Below, piece by piece: positions 1-10,786 of a stretch of DNA of 64,000 nucleotides (position 1 is the first letter of the stretch; each line of letters begins with the position of its first letter). Origin of the DNA: Ectocarpus siliculosus (lineage: Eukaryota; Sar; Phaeophyceae; Ectocarpales; Ectocarpaceae); the NCBI GenBank assembly GCA_000310025.1, contig FN648551.1:83910-147909 (forward strand), given 5' to 3'. The notes below the pieces were generated by a model. It was not told the DNA's origin and searched no databases. It saw nothing but the letters and a program-made list of their open reading frames with translations. The translations under genes and the position numbers were made by a program.

Positions 1-290
1 TCGCGTCTGCGAGCACACGGCCCTCCCGCCGTGTTATTTGGTTGTCGTCCTCCCGCGCCCCTCCCGTCGCAGCTATGAGCACACGGCCCTCCCGCCGTGT
101 TATTTTGTTGTTGCCCTCCCGCGCCCCTCCCGTCGCGGCTGCGAGCACACGGCCCTCCCGCCGTGTTATTTTGTTGGTGCCCTCCCGCGCCCCTCCCGTC
201 GCAGCTATGAGCACACGGCCCTCCCGCCGTGTTATTTGGTTGTTGCCCTCCCGCGCCCCTGCCGTCGGGGCTATGGGCACACGGCCTTGC
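1..290. repeat. 66-bp minisatellite
   Basis: A 66-bp unit beginning gagcacacggccctcccgcc repeats about four and a half times from near position 11, with a few substitutions between copies. The array runs off the left edge. Because 66 is a multiple of three, every plus-strand frame reads as a 22-residue periodic peptide rich in Pro, Arg and Ser. I see no start, partner domain or splice signal that would make this a protein, so I read it as a tandem satellite. Confidence 0.9.
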
Positions 291-460
291 GGCCGGTTTT
301 CTGTGAGTCCACCCTCCCACGCTGCTGCAATGGTACCATCTTCAGCATCTCCTGCTGCTGCTGTTGTGTGTGGATGGAGCGCGCGCAGTGACTCGCGTGG
401 CTATGATGTATTTCCTCCGCCTCTTCTTACAAGGCCTCACGTGCTGCATCCAGCTCCTCG

Positions 461-1382
461 TCATCGCTCGCCACCACAATCGCCAGGACAGCCTACAGGG
501 TCTGCACGATACTGACCGATGCCCCCGCTTGTTGCACCGATATTATCTACTGCCTCACCCCACCGTGTCTTTCTTCCCATGGTCCCACGATTAGCTTCAC
601 CTGGTTGCTTTGATGGCGCATCGACGGCGTCGTGGGGATGCATGCTGCCCCAGCTCTCTAGACGAAAGCACTTTCCCGCGGTCAACAGGCACACTTGGTG
701 CGCCGTCTGCGGCGCCCCTTCCAGCGCCGCACAGCTCTTCTCGACGTGATGGGTACGTTGCTCTGACTCTTCGGCAAGTGCCTCGAGCGGCGGCTGCATC
801 TCTACCAGCGTTGCCTATGTTGTAGAGGTATTCGGTGTTCTGGAATCTACCAAACCCACCGTTAGTAGGGACCTGAAATGCCCACACCGGTTCGCCTTCC
901 GCAACCGGCCGACTGCTGATGATCTCTTCTGCAGCCGTGTAGCCTATGCAAGCGCCCACCGCAGCAGGCTGCTCTTGGGATGATGACCCCCTGACGTCCC
1001 CGATGCCCGGTCCTATGCCCAGGTCCGCTCCAGCAGGGATCCGTGGCACTACCGGGCTGGTTCCCGGTCTGGTGCTTGTTCCCCCGTGGTGTGCGGGCGG
1101 CGTGATTCCGTCGTTGTGCGGCCCCTCTTCCAGCAGACCGCGGGCAGACGTAGCGCCCGTAACGACAGCGCCCACCGTGGCGCCGCCGGACCCCCACTCC
1201 TTCTCTAACTTTCCGAGGGCGGCTCGGAGTAGCCCTGACAGCTGCTGTACCTCGTCCGTCAGGCCTGAAACTTTGCTCTCCAGGTTGTCAACCCTGCCCT
1301 GCGTACTAGTGGTGACGTCGGCAGCCTCTGCTGCAACATCGGCGTCACTCATCTCCAGCACGGGTTCCCTCGAGGGATACAC
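461..1382 (-). mobile_element. Possible gag-like remnant of an LTR retrotransposon
   Basis: Minus-strand open frames here begin with a heptad-rich, coiled-coil-like stretch (VDNLESKVSGLTDEVQQL), then a Gly/Pro-rich linker and an Ala/Arg-rich part. This resembles the N-terminal half of gag-type polyproteins of algal LTR retrotransposons. No protease, integrase, reverse transcriptase, primer-binding site or convincing LTR pair is visible nearby. If it is such an element it is a broken fragment. It could also be an exon of an unrelated coiled-coil protein. Age cannot be estimated without a second copy. Confidence 0.25.
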
Positions 1383-1995
1383 TCTAGAGTGTTAGTATAC
1401 CCTTGTAAGTGTGTTGAAGATGATGGTATCACTTGTATTTAGGACAGCAGACACGATCAGGACGCGGCGGGAGAGAGAGAGTGCCACGACACAGCAGGCA
1501 CTCCCGCAGGGTCGATCAACCATGAAACCAACCCAGGGGACTATCAATTCCTATCTGCGTAGCCAATTCCTACAGTCCCGTTGGTTTTTCTCATCCGCTC
1601 ATGCACACACGAACAGGACCCATGCGTGTACATTCAATAGTTATTTTTTGCAACCCATGTGCGCTTCTACATTGAAGTCTCTACGAATCACACGGCAGCA
1701 TCAGGTCTGTCTGTGGTTAATAACCCGCATGCGGGAAGCGGGAATCCGAGTTTGAAATATGTCTACTTTTGAATTTGGGGGCAACGCATTTTGAAACACG
1801 CAGTCCCAGGCAAGCTTCATTCTGCGGAGCGCCGCCATCTCGCCCAATGCCGCACTTGACTTGTTCAGACTCGCTCTTTCTCCACACCGTGCCACACTGC
1901 CTGTGCTGTCCATCTGTCTCCCTGCTCCGTGCCAGCCTACTGCTATGGCCTACAGCCTAACAGCAGCAACACAACACCACGCAGAAGATATTCAA
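1383..1995. other. No gene recognised
   Basis: Short open frames only, with no domain or consistent splice pattern. Mixed composition with a few A/T-rich words. Nothing here can be assigned. Confidence 0.4.
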
Positions 1996-2190
1996 GGTTG
2001 GGTTGGGTTGGGTTGGGTTGGGTTGGGTTGAGGTTGGGTTGGGTTGGGGTTGGGTTGTTGGTTGGTTGGGTTGGGGTTGGGTCGCCGCCGTCGATCGCGC
2101 CGCCTTCGCGTCGTCGTTCGTCGCCGTTGGGTTGGGTAGGGTTGGGTAGGTTTGGGTAGGGTAGGGTAAGGTTGGGTCGGTCGGTCGGCC
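1996..2190 (+). repeat. G-rich telomere-like tandem tract
   Basis: The plus strand carries a run of GGTTG/GGGTT units that grades into GGGTAGG and GGGTTGG variants near 2,127-2,185. These resemble degenerate telomere-type (TTAGGG-like) repeats. With many G-triplets spaced a few bases apart, the strand could form G-quadruplexes. A short GC-rich segment of GATCG/CGTCG words follows up to about 2,270, just before the ankyrin-repeat sequence starts. Confidence 0.85.
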
Positions 2191-2295
2191 GGTCGATCGG
2201 GCGGCCTTGGGCCGCCTTCTTCGATCGCACCGCCGTCGCTCCGTCGATCGTCGCCGTCGATCGCCCTTGTTCAATAGTAAAGAACTCGACGTGCA

Positions 2296-3850
2296 TTGTT
2301 AGCACCGAGGAACGATCCAGTTGGCGCAGATGATGCACAATGTGAAGACCGATCACGTGTTGACGGCTTCGAGATGGAGATCTTCAAACTCGTCCAGGAG
2401 GGAGCGACGTCGGAGCAATGGAAGGAGTGGCTTCGAGTACCTCTGGAGCATGCCGTGGGCAAAGGAAACCTTGATCTATTCACACGGTTGATGGACGCTG
2501 GTGCTGATGGTAGCGCAGGCTGGCGGGGATGCCGTGGACGCACGCTGCTGGGTGCGGCTGCATGCGGCAATGAAAGCGACAAAAACAGGTCCGGGCTTTG
2601 CTAACCGGGGGCGAAGGGTGATGTAAACGTCCTGTTCGGGGGTAAACACGAACCCGCTATCCACGTTGCGGCAGCGCGGGGAGCAGAGGAGGCCTCGAAG
2701 GCGCTCATGATGGCCGCAGCAGACCCAAATCTGCGTGATGGGAAGGCTTATGGCCCGCTCCACCTCGCCGCCGAAGCAGGGCACCACCGACTCACAGGTG
2801 TCCTTCTTCGGAACGGGGCCCGAGTAGATGCGACGAATGATTTCCAGGAGACTCCTCTCTACCTTGCTGCCTCAAGGGTCATGCGCTGTGCATCTCTGAG
2901 CTCTTGCTGGGGGGCGCAGACAAGAACCAATGGTCAATGCTAGAGGTGAAACGCCACTGTTCGAGGCAGCAACAAACAACCACCTCGGGGCTATTGAGCA
3001 GCTTCTAGCTGCCGGTGCCGACCACAACATTCGTACCATCACCCACTTTTCCCCACTCGAGATTCTTGCAACCAGAGGAGACGCGACCATCTTGAAGGCC
3101 TTCCTTGACATGGACAGTAGTCATGTCAATCCACCGATTGTCTAGGACACAGGGTCCTTCACCATGCTGTTTGTGTTGACGGACCTGTCCGTGACAACAG
3201 CGATGCTGTCCGTGCACTCTTGGACGCTGGGGCCGACGTCAACGCCAAAGCCGGGGACAACGGCGACCGCACGCCTCTCCATGTTGCCGTCGATCGTCGG
3301 ATGTCATCGATCTGCACGATCCGCGCGCTGTTGAAGGGAGGGGCGGATGTCAATGTGCGTAACGACTACGACCATACGCCGCTGCATGTAGCTTGCATGT
3401 GTTTTATTTAATGTTTCTACTGTGGAGCTTCTGCTGCGTTGGGGAGCAGATGAGATGCTGAAGGACGACGATGGAAGCACGCCTGCAGACGTAACAGGAG
3501 AGATGGGAGATGGTGACCTCACCGACGAAGAAATCAAGACCGACCGCCAGCGCATTCGCCGCGTGCTGGCGCGCGCTCCAGCCAACAGGTCATGGCGTCG
3601 CCGCGGCTGGCTGGTGCTGAGCCGTTGCTGCCCGACCAGGGTGCACATTGCAAACAGAGGCAGCAGCAGCGGCAGCAGCGGCAACAGCAACGATTGCTGC
3701 CTCGAGATGGCGAGGGTCAGCGGCAAGGAATCGCGCGAGGATGATGCGGAGACGGAAGACAAAATCATGTCCGACTGGAAGGATTTGGTGCGCAGGCTGG
3801 TCGGCCTGGAGGTTGATGGCTTGTTCCGCTTGGTGGTGGACTTTCGGTGA
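2296..3850 (+). pseudogene. Decayed ankyrin-repeat protein gene
   Basis: The plus strand encodes roughly seven ankyrin repeats, recognisable by the spaced TPLHVA / LLxxGADVN pattern: DAGADVNAKAGDNGDRTPLH, ALLKGGADVNVRND, PLHLAAEAGHHRLTGVLLRN and VELLLRWGADE. A conserved-looking C-terminal region follows, with WRRRGWLVLSRCC and, before the stop at 3,850, LVGLEVDGLFRLVVDF. That tail is typical of the expanded ankyrin families of brown algae. Reading is not continuous: there is an in-frame stop at 2,602, and the frame changes between about 2,880 and 2,930, between 3,145 and 3,220, and near 3,411-3,422. The gaps are too short or lack splice signals, so I call it a pseudogene. A gene with unusual small introns or sequencing errors remains possible. 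Ankyrin proteins mediate protein binding; no specific partner can be inferred. Confidence 0.8.
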
Positions 3851-6800
3851 GGTATGCATACGAGGAGGAGAGAGTTTGGCAGTGGGATAGACTATGATTT
3901 CGCAGCCGTCAAAGAGGACGTGTTCTAGTGAGTAGTGTCGTGAACAAGCATGGGACTTGCGGAAGGAGTTTTTTTGGATTTGTTCGCATCGCCACTGCCT
4001 TGCCTTAGCATACAGGGGGTTGACGCAGTTTGCCCGATTTTGTGTTGGTTTGCTTCACGTATAGAGCAATCGTGTGTAACTTTTCGCGCAGCGGATGGGT
4101 TCATAACTTCGAATTCCATGTACTGGGGAACAATCGTACTTGGGGGTGCGCAACGAACGGGGGTTTTGATCAGTGGCCGAACAAGATGTCTCTTGAACTG
4201 TCACGGCCGATTATATGGCGGTTGGCTCGAGATCGCTTTCATGTTTCGGCAACGAAAGCCAACTCCTGCCGTGTCATCCTCGTGGTTTCGGTTGTGTGCA
4301 GTGATGTGCTCTTGGCGGATGTCGAGCAGCCTGCAAGGGAACACTAATGTGATCGTCTTTATAGCTGGGCATGCCGTACAGGGTCTAGCGGATGCGTCAA
4401 GTCGACCCCCCGTAAAGTCTAGACTATGGTTTTTCTTGGTATCTATGTTGATTGTTCCGCATTGCAACACTCGCACTCCCTACCCTTGACACCATCCACC
4501 ATCCACGGCCTGGGCTGCTGCAAGGGCATGTAGGTTCTCTGTCCTACGTCCTCTTGCGTGCTTCGGAAGACGGAATGATCCCACGCAATGCCATTGACGG
4601 GTGTGTTCTGACGAAGCGCCATCTTCTTGGCTTTCTCGTCTATGACTTCTGTTGTTGTTCAGGTTTTAGGCACAAGAGGAGGTCGAGGCGGCGTTCTTTT
4701 CTCGAGCCTACCGTAGCCGTTTGACTCTTTGCACCAGGTGGTGGCCACTGAACTATGTCGATGGTGACGATGCCGGCTAGAAAGTTGGCATAGGAGGTGT
4801 GCCAGGACTGAATCCTGGTAGAGAGCTGAATCTTGGTCGTCGCCTAAGGATGGAGTCATGTGCGAGAGGGCTTCCTCTCTGTCCTACCCCGGCTTGTTTT
4901 TGCTTGAACGCGCCCCCAGGCCCCCTGGAAATAAGCTCCTGGTTTGCTGGATGTGAGATTTGTCTGCTATTCTTGTCGAGCCTTTTCTTACTCTTTTTCT
5001 GTGCCCTTCTTTCCGTTGCGCCTGTGATTAGGACGTTCTCTCTCTTGCTTTCTCTAGGCCCGTGTGTACAAGCGAGAGAGGCGAGCTGTTCGTCACTCAA
5101 GCGCTTGACTAAAATATTGGTGCCGTCGGCAGCATATGGGCTGGGTAGCAAAGGCGTTACATAGTTCCATGTGTTGACCAAAGGGGGACCACCTGTTACG
5201 CGGACCCGCGCCAATCACATGTATTTGTGGCGACTCCTCCGCAAGTGGTTTGCCGTATCTTCTGGAGAGCTTGGGGCGTACGCCGACCGTACGGTGGGCA
5301 TTCATGCACATGACGTTTGTCAGCCGAGAGGGGCGTCGTTTTGTGGAGAACCTCCATTTCTTCTTGTCGTCAGCAGTATCTCCTATCTATTGTTTCTGCT
5401 GCTGGGTCTGTCGCAAGACACCTGTAGACCGTAGACGATATGAGTCGGTGGGAAAGGAGGGTGTCGAATGTAAGGTAGACACGTCGTGTTTGTGTGATAC
5501 CCGAAATCATCGGGTATGGTAACGCTGTTTGTGGCGGATGAGGGGGGCACCGGCTTTTCCTTGCGTGTCCATGGGTAATAGATTATGATGTCTTGGAGGT
5601 GCGAACACCTGGCAACCTGCTCTGAGTGGATTAAGAGAGACCCTGCAGTTTACCATCAATGCTTCTGCGTCTCCCGTCGTAGTGATGCCTGACTCTAAGT
5701 CGCTAATTGCGAAGAGCACAATTGAGCACAGTTCACCCCTCCCCACCGCGAGATGCGCCGCAATCATCCGACCTCCCCCGTCAATCGCGGAGGGGGGCTT
5801 GCAGAACGCACGGTGGTAGGAACAAGTATTCCCTCTTCCCGAGCTTTTTTTTCGGGCGTGTCTCGGTTTGGTGGCATCACTGCAAGGACCGAAGCTCGTC
5901 ATGAAGGCCGTCCCTGCTGTATCACAGTTGGGGTGCAACATGACGACAACCCATGCTGTGTAGGCAATTGGCGTAAAACTTGATCGCCCCTGCTCTGCTA
6001 CAGATGTGGCAGTGTTTGACATACTTGGTAGCTTTCCTCAATATTCTGCGAAGAAAACGTTCAACACACGTACGTATGCCCACTGACCAAAAGTCGGGGT
6101 CCGCCGGGGGGGCATTTATACAGAAATCCCGGGTCTCTTCTGAGGCATGTTCGGTCAGGCCGCTGCTGCTTCTTGTGTGTTGTGAACGTATGATACGCCA
6201 TTTAGGCCTGGAGACCGCCGAGAGGCGGTAGACACCACCCCGGAAAACCTTAGACGTTTGCACCCCGACTGACCTTTTGGAGCAGCCTCTAAATGCAAGG
6301 CGTGTTGGCTTTAGTTCGCGGTGAGCCTTTATACGCACAAAAAACATATGCGTTACTGGGTTAGAGCTGCATCAACCGCACCCAACAAGCCCAGGCGGCA
6401 ACTGTGGTACTTTCAGCATCGACGACCTTTCCCTCCACCGATGATGCAAGGGACAACACCCCCACCGACTATTGATACATATCTACATCATGTAGTTACA
6501 TTCTACCAGAGAAAGCAGCGTAGGATAGCACGCCCACAACACAGACAGGAAGGCGCGAAACAAAGTCACCAGTGCGGTTTCCCATGCACGTCGCAACATC
6601 CTACAAATTGGAGCTCCACGTCCTTCGAACTCCCCCATTCCCAGTTCACATTTTGTCAACCTGCATTGCACATCCCCTTATCACCGCTACCATTGGAGGA
6701 GAGATCATGACATCATGTTCCCACGAGGACATGCCAAAGCATTACACAGCCGCAACCGTTGCATGCAATCACTCACAGACAAGCACTTCCTGCTGATCCC

Positions 6801-7127
6801 TCCACCTTTGACTACATACCCTTCTGAGCCCAATGGGTCTCTTATCCCCCCTGATAAAAATATCCCAAATAGCACAGCGACTTTGTACAACACTGACCCC
6901 GAGATGGACTCCCTCATGCTCTCGCCCCGCGCCAAAGCTCAGCCGAGCGAACGAGATGAGTACGTCGCCAACCAGTTCGGCATGGGCCGGTGCCTCCGAC
7001 CACCACTAGCACCACAGGCTAGCAGCTCAGACAAATAACAGCCAGTGCTCAAACCAGGCAGCACAGGGGAAAAACACCTCAGCAGCGGCCCGGCGGGTTG
7101 ATCCGATCAATAGCATAGGGGTGGCCA
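3851..7127. other. No confident gene
   Basis: Only short overlapping open frames on both strands, none with a recognisable domain. A minus-strand stretch around 5,990-6,070 has a C-x2-C pair in a context faintly like the zinc-binding head of retroelement integrases. It is too short and isolated to call. The last part (6,350-7,100) is C/A-rich downstream sequence of the E2 gene and may contain its 3' untranslated region. Confidence 0.4.
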
Positions 7128-10100
7128 TCAACGAGTGTCGGCGAGCATTAGAGCGGGATTCTCCAAGTAAGCTTTCCATGTGTTCGAGAACCGGGCGAGG
7201 GTGCCTCCGTCGACGACGCGATGGTCGGCCGACCAGGACACCGGGATCACCTTGCTGGCCACGACCTTGTCCGTGTCGACAGCATCGAAGCGGGGCACGC
7301 GCTGCATGCGCCCGAGGGCGCCGATACAGACCTAGAACAATATCGGACAATGGCAGAAAAGTTATACCGACGAAATTTCATGGTTGGAGGGGTTGAGGTC
7401 GGCAAGAAGATCGATGAAAAATCGCAAAACAGGGCTCCCGCCGACAACGGGATGGAAAGGGTGAATATCGGCAAATAGCTCTTCGTTCGTTGCCGACAGA
7501 GTTCGTTTCGGAAGGAGGCTGGCTCTGTTTGAAGCGGTCGCCGCAGTGGGGAGTGGGTGGAGCGGGGGTGCGAGAATGCAAACTGCGGGGATCTAGGCGG
7601 TTCCGTCCCATGGGATCAACAAAACAACGGCGTGAAGGAAGATGGTCGAAGTCACCACAACCATCTAACCGCAGCCCCATTGCTCAAGCGATGACACACG
7701 AAGCGTCAGGGAGGGAGGGAGGGTATGAAGCCGGCCGACAAACAGAGAAAATCGCCCCATTGTGCGTTTCGTGCTCTGTGCAATAGGTTTGGAAAGAAAC
7801 AACTTCCGCCTTCCAATCACGGCAGAGGACCCTACATCGATTGATTGTAGGCGCTCCCAATTCAGCACATGACTTGTTCAAGGCACGTACTGGCACCTGC
7901 CAGCGTGCATGTTTCGGTGCCTAGAACTATTCCTCCCCAGGTCTTCTCATTTTCACGAACCAAATCTCAACAAGAACTACGCATTGTGTGTGACAACCAC
8001 GGCATAGGGGGCAAGGCTAAGGGTGTGAATGCTAAGAGTGTCGGGTACCGACCTGGGGGTGGAGAATGACGGGTGATGCGTAGGTGCCGCCGATGCTCCC
8101 GATATTGGATAGTCTGCCGTGCCGCCGCCGGATGAAGAAAACGCGAAGGATGTCGATTGGCAAGGATTGTCAGACAAAACGGCAAGGCTAGAGCAGATCG
8201 GCGCACTCAGCGGAAAAGTAGTGAACGAACCCGAATTAATTCCTTTCCGTGCTGCCAATCCAAACACGCCGACTTAAAGACACGTGAAGCGGAAGGCCAC
8301 CACGAAGTATATCTTGCCGCAGACGACACACTTTGGCGAAACAATCCCCACAAAGACAGATCTATGGAATTTGGAGGTGTTTCGGCCTCACGTGAAAGTC
8401 GTTCCGGCAAGTTCCTCCTCTCCCAGCTTTCCCGCGGCCCCGAGTCTCTGGAGGGTGTTCAGTTCCTGCAGAGGGGGGTCGAACGTGCGAACACGCCCAC
8501 CACAATGGGGAAACGGGCGCGTGGGGGTTAAACGAAGTTATAAACAGCTTGGGAACGGGGACTAACACAGGCCCACAAGCCTTCCTGCCACTGGAGGAGA
8601 GAGCGGAAGCGGTGTTGTGTGACGACGGCAACAACGACCTAAAAACATCACCACAACAACAACAGCAATACCTCCGCGATGTCGAGAACGCTCATCTCCT
8701 CCACGTTGGCGATGCAAGGAACAAGCAGTCCCTTTTCGGTGTCCATCGCAACCCCGATGTTGTGGCCTGGATGCTGCAGCAGGAACTTCTTGTCTTCACT
8801 CAGGCTGGCGTTGAGGGTAGGGAAGGCAGTGAGAGCCATCGACGTGGCCTGCCATGGGAGGTTCAACAGCAACCGTAGCATGTTCAAAGGCGGAGTCGAA
8901 GATCCCCGATGATCGTCGTCATGGCAATCGACGAGCTACATTTATGCCCGACTTCCGCACGTGCCGTGCCGCCCATAGAACAATCACCTAGTTCCGCTGA
9001 CAAGTACTCTGGGCCAACGCTTTCGGTTGCTGGTAGACAACTAAGCTGGAGGAGTATTCACGCGAGACGCTTATTTCTCATGAGAAACAACTCGTCTACA
9101 GTCTGTGGGGTGCCCGACAGCCACAGGCCGGGCGTCCGGGACCTTCTCGTATCCACCCCACAACTAGCGAGAACCACCACCACACATGCCGCCCAGTCTT
9201 CACACAGAACCCCCAGCCCAACCAGGATCGAGGCGTCGTTGTCACCTTGACGATGAGAGGCAAGTAGCTCAGCCTGGCACCCCGCCGCTCGGCGGCCTCC
9301 TTAAGGTCGGACCTCAGCTTGCCCAGGCGGTCCGCGTTTACCTCGTCGCAGAAGGTCATGTGCGGCACCTCGAGGGCCTTCCGCATCGCCTCCATCATCG
9401 CCCGCTGGACTCCTGTCGAATGGGTCATTCGCTGCAAAATGAGCGATGAAAACATATAATTGCTTGCGGCCCGACGGTAAACATAGACCGGGCCCGCAGT
9501 CATTCAAGGCAAATCCCGCTGGGCAAAGGAAAACAGCTCAAACGTTCATGAAAAGTAAGAAAATAGGGTCCAGGAACACACCACCGGCGGGGATCCTACA
9601 CTCAACCCAATAAAAAAAAACTGTACTTGACGGTGGCAACGAAACAAAAAATCTAGGTACGGCCCGAAAAATACAGTTCATGTCTCCGGGCCTTCCAGTA
9701 GTCCACCCACCGTCAAATTACTTCGGTACCAATACCCTGCCCCGCCACCTTTACTCCCTCGCGTGACTTTTGAGAGTTGATACGTGTGGACCGAACTCGG
9801 CGACGGTGCGAAACACCTCTCCGAGAGGGATCGATTATCCGGTCCAAAACCAAAACGAAATCGTCGAACACGGTCAAGTGGCGAAATGCCTTTCCGACCA
9901 GAACCGACACATGGCTACCCGTTTCGACGCATTGTTGCCCCGCGCTAGGCGAAGAGCACTTCGAGAAGCTTCTCGACACGAGCACGAGTTGTTCCCAACC
10001 CCCCCCCACCCCCCCCGGCGTTTGCCATCGGGGTTGGGTTTTCGTCGCTTGGCAACGACGTTGTAAAACAAGCCCCCCCCTCGGTGTTTGCCATCGGGAT

Positions 10101-10751
10101 TGGGTTTTCGTCGCTTGGCAACGACGTTGTAAAACAAGCCAATTCACTTCGTGAACTCGGCAACCAGGTTACCGTTTTTTTTTTTACCTCGTTTTTTTTT
10201 TGGCGGTAACCATAATGGTGGTCGAGTAGATCATGTTGTGCGGGGTCGAGAAACCTCACTCCGCGCAACGGGGGATGATCGCACCACGTTGTGTTAAAAT
10301 GGTCAAGCATCCTCGAGGCAGTTACACAGTGCTTACAACTGTCTATGGAAGTGAAAGCACCAGAAAATAAATTAAGTCATACGTAGCTGTCATCCGTACG
10401 CAAGGAAGTAAGCACAAGATGCCGAACACCCTTAGCAGGATGCAGCTCATCCTTCATGCGACTCGCCAAATATCTCACGGCGCTTCGCGCTTGGTAGATG
10501 TGAGAGCCTGGTCCGGTGAGAACCCGGCGTGCTCCGTCCCGGCTTTGTAGGGATGCGAGGTCAATGGTCTAACGACTACGGCATGCACGACTATGAGTAC
10601 ACCCCCCCCCCCCCCAACATACACCGTGCTTCACCTTTTATCGGCACTGCGACAGTCTCCTTTGCCTCATGTCGTGACCGCTGCTGCTCCCCCCCCTCTT
10701 TCTTTCTCCGCCGCCACCTCCACCCCTTCTCCCTGCTGCCGCCGCCGCCGC

Positions 10752-10786
<35 letters not shown>

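Noticed and set aside
4777-5214. Overlapping open frames of 121-145 codons on both strands
   Set aside because: No recognisable domain, and neither strand shows a consistent exon pattern; left unannotated.
5922-6347. Minus-strand frame with a C-x2-C motif faintly like an integrase zinc-binding head
   Set aside because: Only a few residues match and no catalytic core or terminal repeats are visible nearby.
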